DNA of 12,148 nt from UBA3818 sp051881895 (GTDB taxonomy: Bacteria; Bacillota; Clostridia; Oscillospirales; Ruminococcaceae), in the NCBI GenBank assembly GCA_051881895.1, contig JBJEQT010000102.1:1-12148 (forward strand), given 5' to 3'. The notes beneath the pieces are model-generated. The model saw only the letters and a list, made by a program, of their open reading frames with translations, ran no database searches and was not told the origin of the DNA. Below are positions 6,282 to 12,115 of the stretch, in pieces. Numbering within the stretch: the first letter of the stretch is position 1; each line of letters starts with the position of its first letter. A program made the position numbers and the translations under genes.

Positions 6282-7064
6282 ATGGAGCAGAATATGCAGA
6301 AAAAAGAAGAACCGGTAAGAATTCAAAAAGTGCTTTCCGAATCCGGGGTCATGTCCCGGCGGAAAGCAGAGGAATACATTGAAAGCGGCAAAGTGACCGT
6401 TAACGGGCGCAAAGCGTCGATCGGGCAGAAAATCAATCCCGCGCGGGATATCGTTGCGGTGGAAGGGGTGCGGGTGGAGACCCGCCAGCATCAAAAAAAG
6501 ATCTATCTGGCGCTGCATAAGCCGCGGGGATATGTGACGACGATGAACGATGAGATGGACCGCCGCTGTGTGGCGCAGCTGGTGCAGGATGCGCCTGCCC
6601 GGGTTTATCCCATTGGGAGGCTGGACCGTAATTCCGAAGGGCTTTTGCTCATGACCAACGACGGTGATTTTGCCAATCAGATCATGCATCCGCGCTATCA
6701 TGTCCCCAAATGCTACCGGGTGACGGTGCGGCCGGACATCAACGACGAGCAGGCCATGCGGCTGGCGGAAGGAGTAGAGCTGGACGGGCAGCGTACCGCT
6801 CTGGCGCAGGTGACGGTATTGTCAAAAGAGCCGGGCCGTGTTGTGATCCAAATCGTCATCACCGAAGGGCGAAACCGCCAGATCCGCCGCATGTGTGAGG
6901 CCGTGGGCCTGGAGGTGGCGCGGCTGAAACGGATTTCGATCGGTCCGGTGCGTTTGGGTATGCTTCCTCCGGGCAAATGGCGGATGCTGACGCAGCCGGA
7001 ACTGTCCGCACTGCAGTCGGCGCTGAAAAACGACCGGGCGCCGAGCGGAAAGGGACGGGAATAA
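6282..7064 (+). CDS. rluB: rRNA pseudouridine synthase, RluB/RsuA family
   Basis: A 260-residue synthase that converts a uridine of rRNA to pseudouridine; in Firmicutes the gene beside scpB is normally the RluB type acting on 23S rRNA. An S4 RNA-binding domain covers about 13-70 (RIQKVLSESGVMSRRKAEEYIESGKVTVNGR). The catalytic domain follows, with IGRLDRNSEGLLLMTNDGD (111-129), where Asp115 is the nucleophile, then KCYRV and EGRNRQIRRM at 195-204. Two ATGs are possible. ATG 6282 has GAGG at 6274-6277, and ATG 6294 has GGAG at 6284-6287 with a better six-base spacing; the choice changes only four N-terminal residues. The gene is 33 bases from dacF with no terminator between. Exact target uridine cannot be read from sequence. 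Confidence 0.93.
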   Translation: MEQNMQKKEEPVRIQKVLSESGVMSRRKAEEYIESGKVTVNGRKASIGQKINPARDIVAVEGVRVETRQHQKKIYLALHKPRGYVTTMNDEMDRRCVAQLVQDAPARVYPIGRLDRNSEGLLLMTNDGDFANQIMHPRYHVPKCYRVTVRPDINDEQAMRLAEGVELDGQRTALAQVTVLSKEPGRVVIQIVITEGRNRQIRRMCEAVGLEVARLKRISIGPVRLGMLPPGKWRMLTQPELSALQSALKNDRAPSGKGRE

Positions 7065-7065
7065 T

Positions 7066-7437
7066 ATGCTGGAGATGAAACCGGTTCAGAATCCGGGTTT
7101 GATTTTGCAACTGTTTGAAAAGGAAGAAATCCCGTTTTCGGAAGGCTGCGGGGCTTTTGGAATTGCGCAGGGAGAGACCTTGCTGGGATACTGCCTGTTT
7201 CGCATAGGACCGGTCGTACAAATGCTGGCGATCCGGTGTGAAGACCGTTTTTTGCTGGACGGATTGGTACGGGCGGCTTTGAACCACGGCTCTTTGTCCG
7301 GCGCGGCGGAAGCGGATTTCTCCGCCATATCCGGGCCGATGCGGGAATCGCTGGACCAGCTGGGATATTTCAAAAAAGAGCCGCTGCCCATCGAGTGGTT
7401 CTTCTCAGCCTGTAAGCCCTGCAAGGGGATGATTTGA
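7066..7437 (+). CDS. Small GNAT-like protein of unknown function
   Basis: A 123-residue protein one base after rluB, with GGAAAGGGA at 7047-7055 before its ATG. I recognise the layout of a reduced GNAT (acetyltransferase) fold. A strand with GETLLGYCLFRIGPVVQMLAIRC (36-58) is followed by a helix, DRFLLDGLVRAALNHGS (60-76), and an ending with LGYFKKEPL and a C-terminal CKPCKG. The usual R/QxxGxG/A acetyl-CoA loop before that helix is absent, with EDRFLLDGL in its place. It is therefore either a degenerate or binding-only GNAT, or a subfamily with a different loop. It ends the operon that starts at 1738, and no substrate can be named. A hypothetical-protein call would also be fair. Confidence 0.6.
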   Translation: MLEMKPVQNPGLILQLFEKEEIPFSEGCGAFGIAQGETLLGYCLFRIGPVVQMLAIRCEDRFLLDGLVRAALNHGSLSGAAEADFSAISGPMRESLDQLGYFKKEPLPIEWFFSACKPCKGMI

Positions 7438-7505
7438 CGGCTTTGGCCAAAACCCGCATTGGATTGCCCCTTTTTTTCGCATGGAAAAATTTTTCCTGCA
7501 GAGGA

Positions 7506-7534
7506 TTGACAAATACCGGGATTGCGTGTATGAT
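7506..7534 (+). promoter_or_regulatory. Sigma-A promoter of the FMN riboswitch-ribU unit
   Basis: TTGACA at 7506-7511 (perfect consensus) and TATGAT at 7529-7534 are separated by 17 bases. Transcription would begin near 7541, just before the riboswitch. A 14-base palindrome, GGAAAAATTTTTCC (7483-7496), lies immediately upstream and may act as an AT-rich promoter element. Confidence 0.85.
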
Positions 7535-7553
7535 AACCAACGAAATATAAAGT

Positions 7554-7682
7554 CTGTTTCGGGGCGGGGTGCGATTCCCCACCGGCGGTGATGGGCGTTC
7601 AGCCACAAGTCCGCGACCTGCGAAAAGCAGCTGATCCGGTGCGATTCCGGAACCGACGGTATAGTCCGGATGAAAGAAACGG
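7554..7682 (+). promoter_or_regulatory. FMN riboswitch (RFN element) aptamer
   Basis: The RFN consensus is nearly complete: TTTCGGGGCGGGGTG then ATTCCCCACCGGCGGTGAT at the 5' side, CCGCGACCTG at 7611-7620, GATCCGGTGCGATTCCGG (7633-7650), AACCGACGGTATAGTCCGG and ATGAAAGAAAC at the 3' end. P1 pairs GTTTC (7556-7560) with GAAAC (7676-7680) and can extend through U7555-G7681 and C7554-G7682. It senses flavin mononucleotide and, with the terminator that follows, should shut off ribU when FMN is high. Confidence 0.97.
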
Positions 7683-7708
7683 CGCAAATTTGATATTTGC
7701 ACCTTCTG

Positions 7709-7740
7709 CGCCCTCAGCTTTTGTTGAGGGCGTTTTTGTT
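7709..7740 (+). terminator. Riboswitch-controlled terminator before ribU
   Basis: A 10-bp stem (7709-7718 with 7723-7732, one G-U pair) closes a TTTT loop and is followed by five T. It is the expression platform of the FMN riboswitch. A competing antiterminator is visible: GGCGCA (7681-7686) is complementary to TGCGCC (7707-7712), which overlaps the left arm of the terminator. Its first two bases belong to the extended P1, so FMN binding should favour the terminator. Confidence 0.85.
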
Positions 7741-7775
7741 TGCCAAAACAGACAAAATGAAAGGAGCTTATCTCG

Positions 7776-8408
7776 ATGAAAAAAAGAATGAACACAAGAA
7801 AACTGGTCTACATTGGCCTGCTGGCTGCGGTCGCTACGGCGCTGATGTATCTGGAACTGCCGCTGACCTTTTTATTCATGCCGCCGTTTTTGAAATTGGA
7901 TATCAGCGGTGTGCCCACCTTGATCGGTACTTTTATGTTTGGCCCGGCAGCGGGTATCTTTATCTCGCTGGTGAAAGATCTGATTCATTTGCTCTCCAGC
8001 CAGACCGGAGGCGTTGGCGAATTGTCCGACTTTTTGATTTACACCGCTTTTTCGCTCAGCGCCGGATTTCTGTATCGGTATCATAAAAGCAAAAAGGGCG
8101 CGCTGGCTGCTTGCCTGACCGGTACAGCGGCGATTACCATTGTCGGCGCTTTGACCAACCGGTTTTTGATTATCCCGTTTTACTCCAAGCTCATGCCCAT
8201 TGACGCGATCGTTTCCGCCTGCAACGCGGTTAACCCGATGATCGACAGCATCGACGCTTATATCCTTTTCGGCGCGATGCCTTTCAACCTGATCAAAGGT
8301 CTGGTTATCTCGGCAGTGACATTTCTGGTTTACAAAAAGCTGAGCCATTTGATGAAAGATTCCTTGATGGCGCCGGAAGAGAAGAAACCGGCTGCGGCCA
8401 AGGAATAA
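7776..8408 (+). CDS. ribU: Riboflavin ECF transporter S component RibU
   Basis: RibU is the membrane substrate-binding subunit that takes up riboflavin with the shared ECF energising module (EcfA, EcfA', EcfT), which is not in this window. The 210-residue protein has about six hydrophobic segments. The first helix carries the AxxxA motif used to contact EcfT (AAVATALM, 17-24). The loop after it, FMPPFLKLDISGVPTLIGTFMFGPAAGIFISLVKDLIH (34-71), is typical of RibU. A later NRFLIIPFY (128-136) and an F-x-x-I-K-G near 170-175 also fit. The C-terminus is a short Lys/Ala/Glu tail. ATG 7776 follows AAAGGAG (7759-7765); ATG 7788 is a weaker alternative. The upstream FMN riboswitch independently supports the riboflavin assignment. 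It is transcribed as a single gene. Confidence 0.95.
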   Translation: MKKRMNTRKLVYIGLLAAVATALMYLELPLTFLFMPPFLKLDISGVPTLIGTFMFGPAAGIFISLVKDLIHLLSSQTGGVGELSDFLIYTAFSLSAGFLYRYHKSKKGALAACLTGTAAITIVGALTNRFLIIPFYSKLMPIDAIVSACNAVNPMIDSIDAYILFGAMPFNLIKGLVISAVTFLVYKKLSHLMKDSLMAPEEKKPAAAKE

Positions 8409-8482
8409 AAGGCTGTTTGGCACATGAAAAACAACTGGTCGAAATCTTCTTGTTTTGCCAATGTTTCCAAAACAACAAAAGC

Positions 8483-8511
8483 TTGACTTTTTCGCCCTGG
8501 TTCGCTATAAT
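8483..8511 (+). promoter_or_regulatory. Sigma-A promoter of the SAM riboswitch-metK unit
   Basis: TTGACT at 8483-8488 and a perfect TATAAT at 8506-8511 are 17 bases apart. Transcription should start near 8518. There is no clear intrinsic terminator between ribU (stop 8406-8408) and this promoter; an 8-bp inverted repeat at 8450-8475 has no T run. Some readthrough from ribU into the metK leader is therefore possible. Confidence 0.88.
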
Positions 8512-8536
8512 ACCCCTTACAAAATAATATATTCCA

Positions 8537-8640
8537 CCTTATCCAGAGCGGCGGAGGGAACAGGCCCTGTGAAGCCCGGCAACCGGACTCTTTTTGAGTA
8601 GAAGGTGCTAAATCCTGCGGAAAAATTCCGAGAGATGAGG
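8537..8640 (+). promoter_or_regulatory. SAM-I riboswitch (S-box) aptamer
   Basis: The S-box consensus is clear: CTTATCCAGAG (8538-8548), GGCGGAGGGAACAGGCCCTG, GAAGCCCGGCAACCGG, AAGGTGCTAAATCCTG and AGAGATGAGG (8631-8640). P1 pairs CCTTATC (8537-8543) with GATGAGG (8634-8640). P4 is CGGAA/TTCCG at 8618-8630. It binds S-adenosylmethionine and, with the downstream terminator, should repress metK when SAM is plentiful. Confidence 0.97.
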
Positions 8641-8648
8641 ATTTCTGT

Positions 8649-8677
8649 AAATGCTCGGATTTTCCGGGCATTTTTTT
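8649..8677 (+). terminator. Riboswitch-controlled terminator before metK
   Basis: AAATGCTCGG (8649-8658) pairs with 8664-8673 around an ATTTT loop, with one wobble and a seven-T run. An alternative helix is possible between TCCGAG (8627-8632, the P4 3' arm) and CTCGGA (8654-8659, the terminator left arm). It would act as antiterminator when SAM is absent. Confidence 0.88.
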
Positions 8678-8729
8678 ATGAGATGGACCGGAAACGGACA
8701 AGGGGACAAAATGAAAGGAGCCTTTTTCA

Positions 8730-9923
8730 ATGGCAAGACATTTCTTTACATCTGAATCGGTAACCGAAGGGCATCCCGATAAGATTTGCGACCAGATTTC
8801 TGACGCGGTTTTGGATGAAATCATGAAACAGGATCCCATGGGGCGGGTCGCTTGCGAGTGTACTGTGACCACCGGTATGGTAATGGCCATGGGAGAAATT
8901 ACGACTTCCTGCTATGTGGATATCCCGAAAATCGCCCGCAGCGTGGTACGGGAAATCGGATACACCCGCGCAAAATACGGTTTCGATGCCGACACCTGCT
9001 CGGTCATCACCTCCATTGACGAGCAGTCGCCCGATATCGCTTTAGGTGTGGACAAAGCGCTGGAGGCAAAACAAGGCGCGGAGGATGACGCCTTCAGTAC
9101 CGGTGCGGGAGATCAGGGAATGATGTTTGGCTATGCCTGTGATGAAACGCCGGAGCTGATGCCGATCACCATCTCCCTGGCCCATAAACTGGCCCGCCAG
9201 CTGACTGCCAAGCGCAAGGACGGCACCTTGCCCTATCTGCGCCCGGACGGGAAAACGCAGGTGACGGTGGAATTTGAAGATGATGTGCCGGTTCGGGTAG
9301 ACACGGTGGTAGTCTCCAGCCAGCATGATCCGGAAATTTCCATGGAAAAGCTGCGGGAAGATATTATCCGAGAAGTGATTCGACCCATTGTTCCGGAACA
9401 TTTGCTGGACGAAAATACCAAATATTTCATCAATCCAACCGGCCGTTTTGTTGTCGGCGGCCCGCAGGGCGACAGCGGCCTGACCGGCCGCAAGATCATT
9501 GTGGATACTTACGGCGGCTACGGAAAGCACGGCGGCGGCGCTTTTTCCGGCAAGGATCCGACCAAAGTGGACCGGTCGGCGGCTTATGCGGCCCGCTGGG
9601 TAGCGAAAAATATCGTCGCAGCCGGATTGGCAAAAAAATGCGAGATCCAGCTGGCGTATGCCATTGGTGTGGCGCACCCGGTATCGATTATGGTGGACAG
9701 CTTCGGCACCGGTACCGTATCTGACGAGGTCCTGGCCAAAGCGGTAGAGCGTGTTTTCGATTTACGTCCGGCGGCGATCATCAAAGCGCTGGATTTAAGA
9801 CGCCCCATCTACCGGCAGCTGGCGGCCTATGGGCACATGGGTCGTGAGGATCTGGATGTTGCCTGGGAAAAAACCGATAAAATACAAGCGCTGCAGCAGG
9901 CGGCAAAGGAACTGCAGCAGTAA
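8730..9923 (+). CDS. metK: S-adenosylmethionine synthetase (methionine adenosyltransferase)
   Basis: MetK makes S-adenosylmethionine from methionine and ATP, with release of phosphate and pyrophosphate, in the cytoplasm. At 397 residues it is full length. Signatures are TEGHPDKICDQISDAVLD (12-29, containing the phosphate-binding His15), GAGDQGMMFG at 125-134, INPTGRFVVGGPQGDSGLTGRK (234-255) and the phosphate loop GGGAFSGKDPTKVDRS at 268-283. AAAGGAG at 8714-8720 precedes ATG 8730. It is transcribed alone from its own promoter through a SAM-I riboswitch to an intrinsic terminator at 9929-9970, so product feedback control is direct. Nothing in the protein looks unusual. Confidence 0.98.
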   Translation: MARHFFTSESVTEGHPDKICDQISDAVLDEIMKQDPMGRVACECTVTTGMVMAMGEITTSCYVDIPKIARSVVREIGYTRAKYGFDADTCSVITSIDEQSPDIALGVDKALEAKQGAEDDAFSTGAGDQGMMFGYACDETPELMPITISLAHKLARQLTAKRKDGTLPYLRPDGKTQVTVEFEDDVPVRVDTVVVSSQHDPEISMEKLREDIIREVIRPIVPEHLLDENTKYFINPTGRFVVGGPQGDSGLTGRKIIVDTYGGYGKHGGGAFSGKDPTKVDRSAAYAARWVAKNIVAAGLAKKCEIQLAYAIGVAHPVSIMVDSFGTGTVSDEVLAKAVERVFDLRPAAIIKALDLRRPIYRQLAAYGHMGREDLDVAWEKTDKIQALQQAAKELQQ

Positions 9924-9928
9924 AAGAC

Positions 9929-9970
9929 AAAAGGCGGAAGGTCCCGGCGGATCTTGCGCCTTTTTCTTTT
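9929..9970 (+). terminator. Intrinsic terminator of metK
   Basis: The outer stem AAAAGGCG (9929-9936) pairs with CGCCTTTT (9957-9964). After one G-G mismatch an inner 6-bp helix (9938-9943 with 9950-9955, one wobble) closes a CCGGCG loop. The tail is TTTTTCTTTT. It begins six bases after the metK stop. Confidence 0.88.
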
Positions 9971-9987
9971 GTAAGGGCAAGCGAATA

Positions 9988-10016
9988 TTGAAGAAATACC
10001 GATTTTATGATATACT
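9988..10016 (+). promoter_or_regulatory. Promoter of the rrf2 operon
   Basis: TTGAAG at 9988-9993 and TATACT at 10011-10016 lie 17 bases apart, and TG at 10008-10009 makes an extended -10. Transcription would start near 10023, inside the palindrome at 10020-10029. Confidence 0.78.
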
Positions 10017-10019
10017 AAC

Positions 10020-10029
10020 CTCTATAGAG
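10020..10029. promoter_or_regulatory. Possible Rrf2 operator palindrome
   Basis: CTCTATAGAG is a perfect 10-base palindrome at the predicted transcription start, four bases after the -10 box. A site here would let a dimeric repressor block its own promoter, as many Rrf2 proteins do. The palindrome is seen; the operator role is inference, and it does not closely match the known IscR or CymR sites I can recall. Confidence 0.4.
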
Positions 10030-10055
10030 AATAAATGCAGGGGGCTGTGAAACCG

Positions 10056-10535
10056 ATGAAAATATCGACCAAGGGAAGATATGGGCTGCGGATGATGATC
10101 GATATCGCCATGAATCAACAGGAAGGCCCTGTTTCGGTGCGGGATATCGCCTGCAGACAGTCGCTGAGCGATAAATATTTGGAGCAGATCATTACCCAGG
10201 CCAACAAAGCGGGCCTTTTGAAAAGCATTCGCGGCGCGGGCGGCGGATATCAGCTGGCCCGGCCTGCAGAGGAAATTTCGGTTGGCGAAATTCTGCGGGC
10301 GATGGAAGGGTCGCTGTCACCGGTAGAGTGCGTTCGGGAACTGGGGGAAGAGCCTACGCCTTGCCAAAACGCAGGGGAATGCGCTACCTATGAATTGTGG
10401 CGCGATATCAAAGACGCGGTGGATCAGGTGATCAATAACCGTACGCTGCAGGATATGATTGATAATTACACCCGCAAAAACAACGACGACGCTTCGGTGA
10501 GAAAGGAAGGAAACTGCCAATGGAGTGCCAAGTAG
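10056..10535 (+). CDS. Rrf2-family transcriptional regulator, possibly Fe-S binding
   Basis: A 159-residue winged-helix regulator of the Rrf2 family, which includes IscR, NsrR and CymR. The N-terminus MKISTKGRYGLRMMIDIA is diagnostic. The recognition region (VRDIACRQSLSDKYLEQIITQANKAGLLKSIRGAGGGYQLAR, 28-69) includes the conserved wing GAGGGYQLAR. The dimer helix carries C92, C103 and C109, spaced x10 and x5, close to but not identical with the three-cysteine Fe-S site of IscR (92, 98, 104). Cluster binding is therefore possible but unproven. I chose ATG 10056 for the canonical N-terminus, with AGGGGG at 10039-10044; an in-frame ATG at 10035 would precede that site and has no ribosome site of its own. 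No isc, suf, cys or nitrosative-stress gene lies nearby, so the sensed signal is unknown. Confidence 0.9.
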   Translation: MKISTKGRYGLRMMIDIAMNQQEGPVSVRDIACRQSLSDKYLEQIITQANKAGLLKSIRGAGGGYQLARPAEEISVGEILRAMEGSLSPVECVRELGEEPTPCQNAGECATYELWRDIKDAVDQVINNRTLQDMIDNYTRKNNDDASVRKEGNCQWSAK

Positions 10536-10861
10536 TGAATCTGGAAGCTGGCATGCCAACGGTAGAAATGGCGCGTACCCACTTGAATATGGCACTGCGC
10601 AGCGCGAAGGCCAACCGGGTCAAAGCGCTTAAGCTGATCCACGGGTACGGTTCCACCGGAAAAGGCGGCGCGATCCGGGCCGATGTGCTGGCCCAGCTCG
10701 CCCAGAAAAAACGGTCGGGACAAATCAAGGAATTTGTGCGGGGAGAAGATTTTTCCCCGTTTGACAGCGGGGCGAGGGCAATTATCGCCGCCTGCCCTTC
10801 TTTGTCCAGGGATATCGATTATTCCAGGGCAAACCACGGTATTACCATGGTGCTTTTATGA
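10520..10861 (+). CDS. Stand-alone Smr-domain protein, variant
   Basis: A 113-residue protein overlapping the rrf2 end by 16 bases, with AGGAAGG (10504-10510) before its ATG. The segment LKLIHGYGSTGKGGAIRADVLAQL (37-60) matches the core of the Smr domain (MutS2 C-terminal type), whose usual form is HGxGTG followed by LR. Here the loop is lengthened to HGYGSTGKGGAIR. The other Smr hallmark, an N-terminal LDLHG, is replaced by VNLEAGMPTVEMA (6-18). Smr domains bind or nick branched nucleic acid or RNA in the cases studied. Without the LDLHG histidine, nuclease activity is doubtful and nucleic-acid binding more likely, but this is inference. The rest (EFVRGEDFSPFDSGARAIIAACP and GITMVLL at the end) looks like a conserved clostridial family. 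Cotranscribed with the Rrf2 regulator. Confidence 0.72.
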   Translation: MECQVVNLEAGMPTVEMARTHLNMALRSAKANRVKALKLIHGYGSTGKGGAIRADVLAQLAQKKRSGQIKEFVRGEDFSPFDSGARAIIAACPSLSRDIDYSRANHGITMVLL

Positions 10862-10883
10862 TTTGGCAAAGGGGGACGGCGCT

Positions 10884-11618
10884 TTGAAGCAGACAGCAGT
10901 GATCACCGGTGCGTCCGGCGGGATTGGGCAAGCGATGGTCCGCGCGTTTGCGGCGGCGGGGTATCAGGTGTTCTGCGGCAGCTTTCATCATTTGGACGAA
11001 GCGCAGAAGCTCTCCGAGCAGCTGCGGGAGCAGGGCTTTGCGGTAGAGGCGCTGAAGGCGGATTTGTCTTCTTCGCAAGAAGCACAGGCCTTTGCCCAGG
11101 AGGTTCAGCAAAGGTGCGGACGGGTCGATGTGCTTGTCAACAACGCCGGTGTAGCGCAGCAGAAGCTGTTTCAGGATATTACGGATGACGATTGGCGGCA
11201 CATGATGGGCGTGAATCTGGACGGCGTATTCTATCTGATACGGGCGTTTCTGCCTGCCATGATTTCCCAAAAATCCGGGCGGATTATCAATATTTCGTCG
11301 ATATGGGGCGTTTGCGGCGCTTCTTGCGAAGTGCATTATTCCGCTTCCAAAGCGGCGGTGGCAGGGATGACTAAGGCGCTTGCCAAAGAGGTTGGCCCTT
11401 CGGGAATTACGGTCAACTGCATTGCGCCGGGCGTCATTCAAACGCCGATGCTAGCTTGCTTTTCCGAGGAGGATTTAAAAGAATTGGCTTTTCAGACACC
11501 GATGGGGCGCCTGGGAACGGGTGATGATATCGCGCAGTTGGCACTGTTTTTGGCTTCGGAAAAAGCGGACTTTATCACCGGGCAGGTGATTTGTGCTGAC
11601 GGTGGCTTTGCACTGTAG
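10884..11618 (+). CDS. FabG-like short-chain dehydrogenase/reductase (possibly YmfI)
   Basis: A 244-residue classical SDR. The NAD(P)-binding loop TGASGGIG is at 8-15, NNAG at 86-89, N111 in the active site, S139 (IINISSIWG) and the catalytic pair in YSASK (Y152, K156). APGVIQTPM (181-189) and the C-terminal FITGQVICADGGFAL are typical. The start is TTG 10884, with AAAGGGGG at 10868-10875 eight bases before it. The reading frame runs further upstream, but that part lies inside the Smr gene and resembles nothing. The family includes the fatty-acid enzyme FabG (3-oxoacyl-ACP reductase), yet no fatty-acid genes are nearby. The segment NNAGVAQQKLFQDI and SSIWGVCGASCEVHYSASK resemble Firmicutes proteins annotated as elongation factor P 5-aminopentanone reductase (YmfI), so that role is plausible. 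Substrate is unproven. Confidence 0.88.
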   Translation: MKQTAVITGASGGIGQAMVRAFAAAGYQVFCGSFHHLDEAQKLSEQLREQGFAVEALKADLSSSQEAQAFAQEVQQRCGRVDVLVNNAGVAQQKLFQDITDDDWRHMMGVNLDGVFYLIRAFLPAMISQKSGRIINISSIWGVCGASCEVHYSASKAAVAGMTKALAKEVGPSGITVNCIAPGVIQTPMLACFSEEDLKELAFQTPMGRLGTGDDIAQLALFLASEKADFITGQVICADGGFAL

Positions 11619-11677
11619 CGGACCGCACCGCGAAAGCGCATGGACATAAAAGAACATAGCGGAAAGGGGGACTGTTG

Positions 11678-12115
11678 ATGGGATGGTTTTATCCGGTATT
11701 GTGGCTGGCGTTGATGATCCTTTTCGTGATAGCGGAGGCATCTACGGTACAGCTGGTTTCGATTTGGTTGGCAGCGGGGTCGTTGGCCGCGTTGATTCCC
11801 GCAATGCTGGGAATGCCGCTGATGGTGCAGGTTATTGTATTTTTGGTGGTATCCGTTGTCTGTCTGATTTTTACTCGGCCTTTTGTCAAAAAGGTTTTAG
11901 CGGTGAAAAAGGTAAACACCAACGCGGATCGCACGATTGGAGAGATCGGCTTGGTAACAGAGACCATCGATAATACGCTGGAAAGCGGGCGTGTTATGGT
12001 GGATGGCTTGTCCTGGAAAGCGAGAGCCTCTGATGATTCTGTTTTGGAGGCAGGTACCCGTGTGCAGGTCAAGGAGATTCACGGCGTGACGCTGACTGTG
12101 GAAAAAGCAGTTTAA
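11678..12115 (+). CDS. NfeD-like membrane protein, short form
   Basis: A 145-residue protein with two or three membrane helices (about 4-20, 24-45 and 48-67) followed by a small C-terminal beta-barrel (OB) domain at about 82-145. The OB signature is TIGEIGLVTETI, then SGRVMVDGLSWKARA and VLEAGTRVQVKEIHGVTLTV. This is the short NfeD class without the N-terminal serine-protease domain. Such proteins are normally encoded next to a stomatin/flotillin (SPFH) protein and are thought to help organise membrane microdomains. Only 33 bases remain after its stop, so an SPFH gene downstream would be expected but cannot be seen. ATG 11678 is preceded by GGAAAGGGGG (11661-11670); a TTG three bases earlier is possible. 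It is 59 bases from the SDR gene with no terminator between. Confidence 0.88.
   Translation: MGWFYPVLWLALMILFVIAEASTVQLVSIWLAAGSLAALIPAMLGMPLMVQVIVFLVVSVVCLIFTRPFVKKVLAVKKVNTNADRTIGEIGLVTETIDNTLESGRVMVDGLSWKARASDDSVLEAGTRVQVKEIHGVTLTVEKAV

Noticed and set aside
7423..7477. Possible terminator after the GNAT-like gene (AAGGGG 7423-7428 with CCCCTT 7467-7472, then T run)
   Set aside because: The stem is only six bases with a 38-base loop. The T run is good, but the hairpin is too weak to call; how the long operon ends remains unclear.
7483..7496. Palindrome GGAAAAATTTTTCC upstream of the ribU promoter
   Set aside because: Perfect but low complexity. It may be an upstream promoter element, and there is no evidence for an operator beside a riboswitch-controlled gene.
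8450..8475. Inverted repeat TTGTTTTG/CAAAACAA after ribU as a terminator
   Set aside because: The stem is AT-rich and followed by AACAAAAGC with no T run on either strand, so termination is unlikely.
8711..8755. Short 14-codon frame starting at the ATG within the metK ribosome site (a similar ATG occurs at 7757 before ribU)
   Set aside because: The ATG overlaps the AAAGGAG site of the main gene and has no ribosome site of its own. Leader-peptide control is already explained by the riboswitches.
10035..10055. Upstream ATG extending the Rrf2 protein by seven residues
   Set aside because: It precedes the AGGGGG site, lies very near the transcription start, and the family's canonical N-terminus begins at ATG 10056.
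10683..10883. N-terminal extension of the SDR frame by 67 codons
   Set aside because: It lies wholly across the Smr gene and its stop in another frame, has no family resemblance, and TTG 10884 has a strong ribosome site.
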